Source: Oscillospiraceae bacterium
GTDB taxonomy: Bacteria; Bacillota; Clostridia; Oscillospirales; Ruminococcaceae
Direction: 5' to 3'
Assembly: GCA_014858325.1 (NCBI GenBank)
Contig: RKCM01000132.1
Coordinates: forward strand, 1 to 7,734
DNA length: 7,734 nucleotides
Below are positions 5,011 to 7,734 of this stretch, one piece after another; the stretch's first letter is position 1; each line of letters begins with the position of its first letter. The notes beneath the pieces were generated by a model, which saw only the letters and a list, made by a program, of their open reading frames with translations, did not search any database and had not been told where the DNA came from. The position numbers and the translations under genes are program-made.

Positions 5011-5208
5011 ATGCGTATTGGTACCAACGAGCTGCTTATCATCCTGGTCGTCGCTCTGCTGATCTTTGGACCCAAGAACCTGCCGAAGCTGGGCAAGATG
5101 TTCGGCAAGACCATGAACAACTTCAAGAAGGGCATGGAAGAGAGCGACGCTGAGGAGAACACTGACAAGGCTGAGACCAAGACTGAGAAGAAGGACGACG
5201 AGGAGTAA
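5011..5208 (+). CDS. tatA: Twin-arginine translocase pore subunit TatA
   Basis: This 65-aa protein has the classical compact TatA layout. A short periplasmic start (MRIGTNE) leads to one transmembrane helix (about 8-19, LLIILVVALLIF), the hinge FGPKNLP (19-25), an amphipathic helix (26-42, KLGKMFGKTMNNFKKGM) and a very acidic, lysine-rich tail from 43 to 65. TatA oligomerises on demand to let folded Tat substrates cross the cytoplasmic membrane, driven by the proton motive force. Glu7 takes the polar position near the membrane face where E. coli TatA has Gln8. The ribosome site AAAGGAG (4995-5001) is 9 nt before ATG. It is the shorter of the two TatA/B-family proteins here and the likely pore former. 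Confidence 0.9.
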   Translation: MRIGTNELLIILVVALLIFGPKNLPKLGKMFGKTMNNFKKGMEESDAEENTDKAETKTEKKDDEE

Positions 5209-5211
5209 TCT

Positions 5212-6009
5212 GTGGCTACAAACGTAAAGCGCAAAAAGAAAGCCGAAGTCATGGCAGATGACGGCAGCATGACGCTGACCGGCCACCTGAAGGAGCTGCG
5301 GAACAGGCTGATCGTATGCGCGGTGGTGTTTGTGGTATCGGTGGTCATCACCCTGATGTATGCCGACCGCCTCATCGACGTTTTGACCGCGATGGGCCAG
5401 GGCTACTACACCTTCGTCTCCATCGCCCCGCAGGAAAAGCTGATGCAGTACTTCCGGGTGTCGCTGCTGGCGGCCTTCGTCGTCACGGTGCCGGTGGCGC
5501 TGTATCAGGTCTACGCCTTCGCAAAGCCCGGCCTGAAAAAAAGCGAGACCTTCTTCCTGAAGCTGGTCATCCTGCTGGGCCTGGCCCTGTTCTGCGTCGG
5601 CGTGGCCTTCGCCTACAAGCTCATGATGCCCTTCATGCTCCGTTTCCTGAGCACCGGCATCGAGGGTGCCGAGTACATCCAGACCACCACCAGCATCGAG
5701 AGCTACGTCAACCTCTGCCTGACCATGTTCATGATCTTTGGCTGTGTGTTTGAGATGCCCCTGGTCACCATCATCCTGTCCAAGATGGGCATCATCTACC
5801 CCGAGCTGCTGAAGAAAGCCCGCGGCGTTGCCATCGTCTGCATCTTCTTCATCGCCGCCGTGGTCACCCCGCCGGACATCGTGTCCCAGTGCATGGTGGC
5901 CGGCCCCATGGTGCTGCTGTACTTCGTCAGCATCCTCCTGAGCGGCCTGTTCTACAAGCCGAAGTCGGACGAGGACGACGAGGACGCGGACGAAGAGGAC
6001 GAAGAATAA
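5212..6009 (+). CDS. tatC: Twin-arginine translocase subunit TatC
   Basis: The 265-aa protein is a complete TatC with six predicted membrane helices (about 34-54, 80-100, 113-137, 167-190, 205-218, 227-247). Key sites are visible: HLKELRNRL (25-33), with Glu28 matching E. coli Glu15; QVYAFAKPGLKKSE, with Phe103 and Glu112 matching Phe94 and Glu103; FEMPL with Glu181; and TPPDIVSQ with Asp222. TatC binds the twin-arginine signal peptide and recruits TatA. Two departures from E. coli stand out: the first periplasmic loop is shorter and lacks the Pro48 position, and the Glu of the LFE motif in the last helix is Phe238. A lysine-rich N-terminus (1-12) and a highly acidic C-terminal tail (252-265) flank the core. 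Translation starts at GTG 5212; its ribosome site GAGGAG (5200-5205) lies inside the last tatA codons, 3 nt separate the two genes, and translation is probably coupled. Confidence 0.93.
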   Translation: MATNVKRKKKAEVMADDGSMTLTGHLKELRNRLIVCAVVFVVSVVITLMYADRLIDVLTAMGQGYYTFVSIAPQEKLMQYFRVSLLAAFVVTVPVALYQVYAFAKPGLKKSETFFLKLVILLGLALFCVGVAFAYKLMMPFMLRFLSTGIEGAEYIQTTTSIESYVNLCLTMFMIFGCVFEMPLVTIILSKMGIIYPELLKKARGVAIVCIFFIAAVVTPPDIVSQCMVAGPMVLLYFVSILLSGLFYKPKSDEDDEDADEEDEE

Positions 6010-6022
6010 GCATAGGCTTTTC

Positions 6023-6052
6023 AGACCTTCCCGTAGGGGAGGGTCTTTTTTT
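6023..6052 (+). terminator. Rho-independent terminator of the tat operon
   Basis: AGACCTTCCC (6023-6032) pairs with GGGAGGGTCT (6037-6046) over 10 bp with one G-U pair and a GTAG loop, and the T run extends to 6052. It lies 13 nt after the tatC stop. Confidence 0.93.
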
Positions 6053-6065
6053 ACGCACCGATCTA

Positions 6066-6074
6066 TGTTATAAT
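6066..6074 (+). promoter_or_regulatory. Extended -10 promoter of the glucokinase gene
   Basis: TGTTATAAT holds a perfect -10 hexamer (6069-6074) with the extended TGn element. The -35 position falls in the T run of the preceding terminator and has little consensus. It is almost the same as the tat promoter (TGTTATACT). The start point should be near 6081, giving a leader of about 45 nt. Confidence 0.7.
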
Positions 6075-6087
6075 GTTGTCAATAATA

Positions 6088-6104
6088 CGGCGGTGCGTCC
6101 GCCG
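6088..6104 (+). promoter_or_regulatory. Hairpin in the 5' untranslated leader of the glucokinase mRNA
   Basis: CGGCGG-TGCGT-CCGCCG forms a perfect 6-bp GC stem with a 5-nt loop, within the first nucleotides of the predicted transcript and a few nt before the ribosome site AAAGGGG (6109-6115). A 5' hairpin of this type often protects mRNA from decay; a regulatory role is unproven. Confidence 0.45.
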
Positions 6105-6125
6105 CAAAAAAGGGGTAAATGAATC

Positions 6126-7076
6126 ATGAAAGAATACGCATTCGGCATCGACCTCGGCGGCACCACCGCGAAGATCGGCCTCTTCACCACCTCCGGCGCG
6201 CTGCTGGAAAAATGGGAAGTGCCCACCGACACCTCCAACGCAGGCGAGCACATCCTGGAAAACCTCGCCGCTGCCATTCTGGGCAAGATGAAGGAGCAGA
6301 GCATCGACCCCGAGCAGGTGGAGGGCGTGGGCATCGGCGTGCCCGGCCCGGTACAGAACGCCAGCGTCGTGCCCATCGTCTGCGCCAACCTCGGCGGCTG
6401 GGGCGAGCAGAACGTCTCCGCCCGCCTTTCCGGCCTGCTGGACGGCCTGAAGGTGCTGGTGGGCAACGACGCCAACGTGGCCGCTCTGGGTGAGATCTGG
6501 ATGGGCGCCGCCAAGGGCTGCAGCAGCGCCGTCATGGTCACGCTGGGCACCGGCGTGGGCGGCGGCGTCATCGTCAACAACCACGTCATCGACGGCACCC
6601 ACGGCGCAGGCGGCGAGATCGGCCACCTCACGGTCAACCGCCACGAGACCGCCGTCTGCGGCTGCGGTAAGAAAGGATGCCTGGAGCAGTATTCCAGCGC
6701 CACGGGCGTGGTCCGCTGCATGAAGAAGCTGCTGGACGAGAACCCGGACACCCCCTGTGTGCTGCGCGGCACCGATTTTGTGGCCAAGGACGTCTTTGAC
6801 GCTGCCCGCAGCGGCGATGCCCTCGCGGCCCGCGAAGTGGACGAGATGGCCGATACCCTCGGCATGGCGCTGGCCAGCATCGCCGCCACCGTGGACCCCG
6901 AAGCCTTCCTGGTGGGCGGCGGCGTCTCCCGGGCCGGTGAGGTGCTCTTTGTCCCGCTGACCAAGCACTTTAAGGAGTACGCCTTCCGCTCCTGCCGCGA
7001 GACCCCCATCAAGCAGGCCAGCCTTGGCAACGACGCCGGCATCTACGGTGCCGTGCGGCTCATCGTGGGAGCATAA
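6126..7076 (+). CDS. glcK: ROK family glucokinase
   Basis: The 316-aa protein is a full-length ROK-family sugar kinase of the Gram-positive glucokinase type, which phosphorylates glucose to glucose-6-phosphate with ATP in the cytoplasm. Motifs in order: the phosphate loop GIDLGGTTAKIG (7-18), GVPGP (71-75), GND with catalytic Asp115, the ATP-site loop TLGTGVGGGV (139-148), GGEIGH with Glu164 and His167, the zinc site CGCGKKGCLEQ (Cys178, Cys180, Cys185 with His167), and the adenosine motif LVGGGVS (262-268). All catalytic and zinc residues are present, so the enzyme should be active. It has its own promoter and terminator and no helix-turn-helix domain, so it is a kinase and not a ROK repressor. 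The start at 6126 fits ribosome site AAAGGGG. A nearby ATG at 6119 is out of frame. Glucose specificity is inferred from overall similarity; another hexose or N-acetylhexosamine is possible. Confidence 0.92.
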   Translation: MKEYAFGIDLGGTTAKIGLFTTSGALLEKWEVPTDTSNAGEHILENLAAAILGKMKEQSIDPEQVEGVGIGVPGPVQNASVVPIVCANLGGWGEQNVSARLSGLLDGLKVLVGNDANVAALGEIWMGAAKGCSSAVMVTLGTGVGGGVIVNNHVIDGTHGAGGEIGHLTVNRHETAVCGCGKKGCLEQYSSATGVVRCMKKLLDENPDTPCVLRGTDFVAKDVFDAARSGDALAAREVDEMADTLGMALASIAATVDPEAFLVGGGVSRAGEVLFVPLTKHFKEYAFRSCRETPIKQASLGNDAGIYGAVRLIVGA

Positions 7077-7092
7077 AACCTGATATTTCATG

Positions 7093-7134
7093 GCCCCATA
7101 CCTGCACTCTGAATGTGTGGGTATGGGGCTTTTT
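7093..7134 (+). terminator. Rho-independent terminator of the glucokinase gene
   Basis: GCCCCATACC (7093-7102) pairs perfectly with GGTATGGGGC (7120-7129), followed by five Ts (7130-7134). The 17-nt loop is larger than usual but the 10-bp stem is strong. Confidence 0.92.
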
Positions 7135-7177
7135 CTATTTTTGAAATATAAAATACAAGACAAAAAGTAAATTATAC

Positions 7178-7206
7178 TTGACATAATGTCTGGTGAGTGC
7201 TATTCT
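7178..7206 (+). promoter_or_regulatory. Sigma-A promoter of the Xre regulator gene
   Basis: TTGACA (7178-7183) and TATTCT (7201-7206) are 17 bp apart, with -35 at 6/6 and -10 at 4/6 consensus. Transcription near 7213 gives a leader of about 45 nt before ATG 7258, which rules out the in-frame ATG at 7186 inside the promoter. Confidence 0.7.
7180..7190. promoter_or_regulatory. Inverted repeat over the -35 box, candidate Xre operator
   Basis: GACAT-A-ATGTC is a perfect 11-bp inverted repeat that includes four bases of the -35 hexamer. Xre-type repressors of this size usually bind such short dyads and repress their own promoter, so it is a likely autoregulatory site. Confidence 0.45.
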
Positions 7207-7257
7207 GTATCCCGAGGGGATGAGCTTACCCTCACAGGAAATAGACGAGGTGACAGG

Positions 7258-7455
7258 ATGCCGAAGAATCTGAAATTGAAAGCTGCCCGCGCGGAAAAAG
7301 ATATGACGCAGGGGGCATTGGCAGAAGCGGCTGGGGTTTCGCGCCAGACCATCAACGCGATCGAAAAGGGCGAGTACAACCCCACCATCAATCTCTGCCG
7401 CAGCATCTGCAAAATTCTGGGAAAAACACTGGATGAATTGTTCTGGGAGGAATGA
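7258..7455 (+). CDS. Small Xre/Cro-family helix-turn-helix regulator
   Basis: This 65-aa protein consists almost only of an HTH_3 (Cro/CI-type) domain. The helix-turn-helix core is TQGALAEAAGVSRQTINAIEKG (17-38), followed by EYNPTINLCRSICKILGKTLDELF, a standard layout for the compact Xre group. It should bind DNA as a dimer. GAGGTG (7247-7252) sits 5 nt before ATG. Its own promoter holds a short inverted repeat, consistent with autorepression. The stop is 3 nt before the start of a membrane-protein gene, so the two form an operon. Small Xre regulators of this form are often paired with short membrane proteins of unknown function in Firmicutes. The DNA around it is AT-richer than the tat and glucokinase genes. 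The target regulon is unknown. Confidence 0.92.
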   Translation: MPKNLKLKAARAEKDMTQGALAEAAGVSRQTINAIEKGEYNPTINLCRSICKILGKTLDELFWEE

Positions 7456-7458
7456 GAA

Positions 7459-7734
7459 ATGAAATTTTCACTGTACAGCAAGAAAAATGTTTTGGATGAG
7501 ATGCAGGAGCAGACCATGTCCAAAATTGAGAGGCGTGGCTTCTGGCTGATGTGGGGCGGTCTGCTGGCCGCAATGGTGATTCAGCAGCTGACGGGCAATG
7601 CAGAGAAAGCGACCGGAGAAGGGGTCGTTTTTATGGCCGGATGTGTTTACACCGTTGCAGAGTGCGTTCGGAATGGCCTGTGGGACCGCCATCTTTCTTC
7701 CAGTATGGGTGCCAATGCGGTTTATTCTCTGCTG
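7459..7734 (+). CDS. Membrane protein of unknown function, partial, co-transcribed with the Xre gene (possibly DUF6773-like)
   Basis: 92 codons run open to the window edge with no stop, so the gene is incomplete. The N-terminus is charged (SKKNVLDEMQEQTMSKIERR, 7-26) and is followed by a hydrophobic segment (GFWLMWGGLLAAMVIQQL, about 27-44), a short polar loop, and a second hydrophobic segment (about 55-68, VVFMAGCVYTVAEC) ending in VRNGLWDRHL. It therefore has at least two membrane spans. GGGAGG (7445-7450) precedes ATG 7459 by 8 nt, and the gene starts 3 nt after the Xre stop. The DE-x-Q...K start, two hydrophobic hairpin segments and pairing with an Xre regulator recall the DUF6773 group, but this is recollection only. 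No function can be given; it may be the sensor or target partner of the regulator. Confidence 0.7.
   Translation, partial: MKFSLYSKKNVLDEMQEQTMSKIERRGFWLMWGGLLAAMVIQQLTGNAEKATGEGVVFMAGCVYTVAECVRNGLWDRHLSSSMGANAVYSLL

Noticed and set aside
4184..5286. Minus-strand frames of 264 and 281 codons opposite tatB-like/tatA
   Set aside because: Gly- or Ala/Ser-rich low-complexity translations, produced by the repetitive tail of the TatB-like gene read backwards.
6063..7184. Long minus-strand frames opposite the glucokinase gene (373 and 324 codons)
   Set aside because: Both are antisense shadows of a complete ROK kinase and have no ribosome site or motif.
7186..7257. N-terminal extension of the Xre ORF from ATG 7186
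   Set aside because: It lies between the -35 and -10 boxes of the predicted promoter and would not be in the transcript.
1..7734. CRISPR arrays, insertion sequences, tRNA or rRNA genes
   Set aside because: No regularly spaced repeats, transposase-like ORF, terminal inverted repeats with target duplication, or tRNA cloverleaf were seen by eye.

Overview
The window looks like chromosome from a GC-rich Firmicute of the Oscillospiraceae/Ruminococcaceae type (Faecalibacterium, Gemmiger or Subdoligranulum-like). That placement is inference. It rests on strong AGGAGG-type ribosome binding sites, classical sigma-A promoters, hairpin-plus-T-run terminators, a YerC-type TrpR-like regulator, and GC-rich genes separated by AT-richer gaps. 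No tRNA, rRNA, CRISPR array or transposase was seen.

Left part (1-1203): the tail of a probable GNAT acetyltransferase; a TrpR-like YerC/YecD regulator (243-545) with a sigma-A promoter whose -10 box lies in a 17-bp inverted repeat; a branched palindromic repeat ending in a T run (561-633), which looks like a terminator; and a DJ-1/PfpI-family protein (652-1203).

Middle (1204-2996): this is the most unusual stretch. A near-consensus promoter (1219-1247) drives about 170 nt of non-coding sequence that can fold into several stems and a loop-to-downstream pseudoknot. It ends in an 11-bp terminator hairpin plus T run (1394-1427). The terminator is directly followed by a gene for a 201-aa protein (1452-2057), tentatively of the PBECR4 group of nuclease-like domains. 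That gene is coupled, with a 12-nt gap, to a fumarylacetoacetate-hydrolase-family enzyme (2070-2957). The order promoter, structured RNA, terminator, nuclease-like ORF recalls type III toxin-antitoxin loci or an attenuated leader, but neither is proven. A perfect 38-bp palindrome closes the unit and also serves the convergent M24 peptidase gene.

Right part (2999-7734): an M24 aminopeptidase-P/proline-dipeptidase-like gene on the minus strand (2999-4084). After a divergent promoter region comes a complete twin-arginine translocation operon in the order tatB-like, tatA, tatC (4364-6009), with its own extended -10 promoter and terminator. Next is a monocistronic ROK-family glucokinase (6126-7076) with its own promoter and terminator. 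Last is a small Xre-family repressor (7258-7455), probably autoregulated, followed 3 nt later by a membrane protein that runs off the window.

Most of the genes are housekeeping: protein export, sugar phosphorylation, peptide trimming and small-molecule catabolism. The ncRNA/nuclease-like locus at about 1219-2057 is the part most worth following up.
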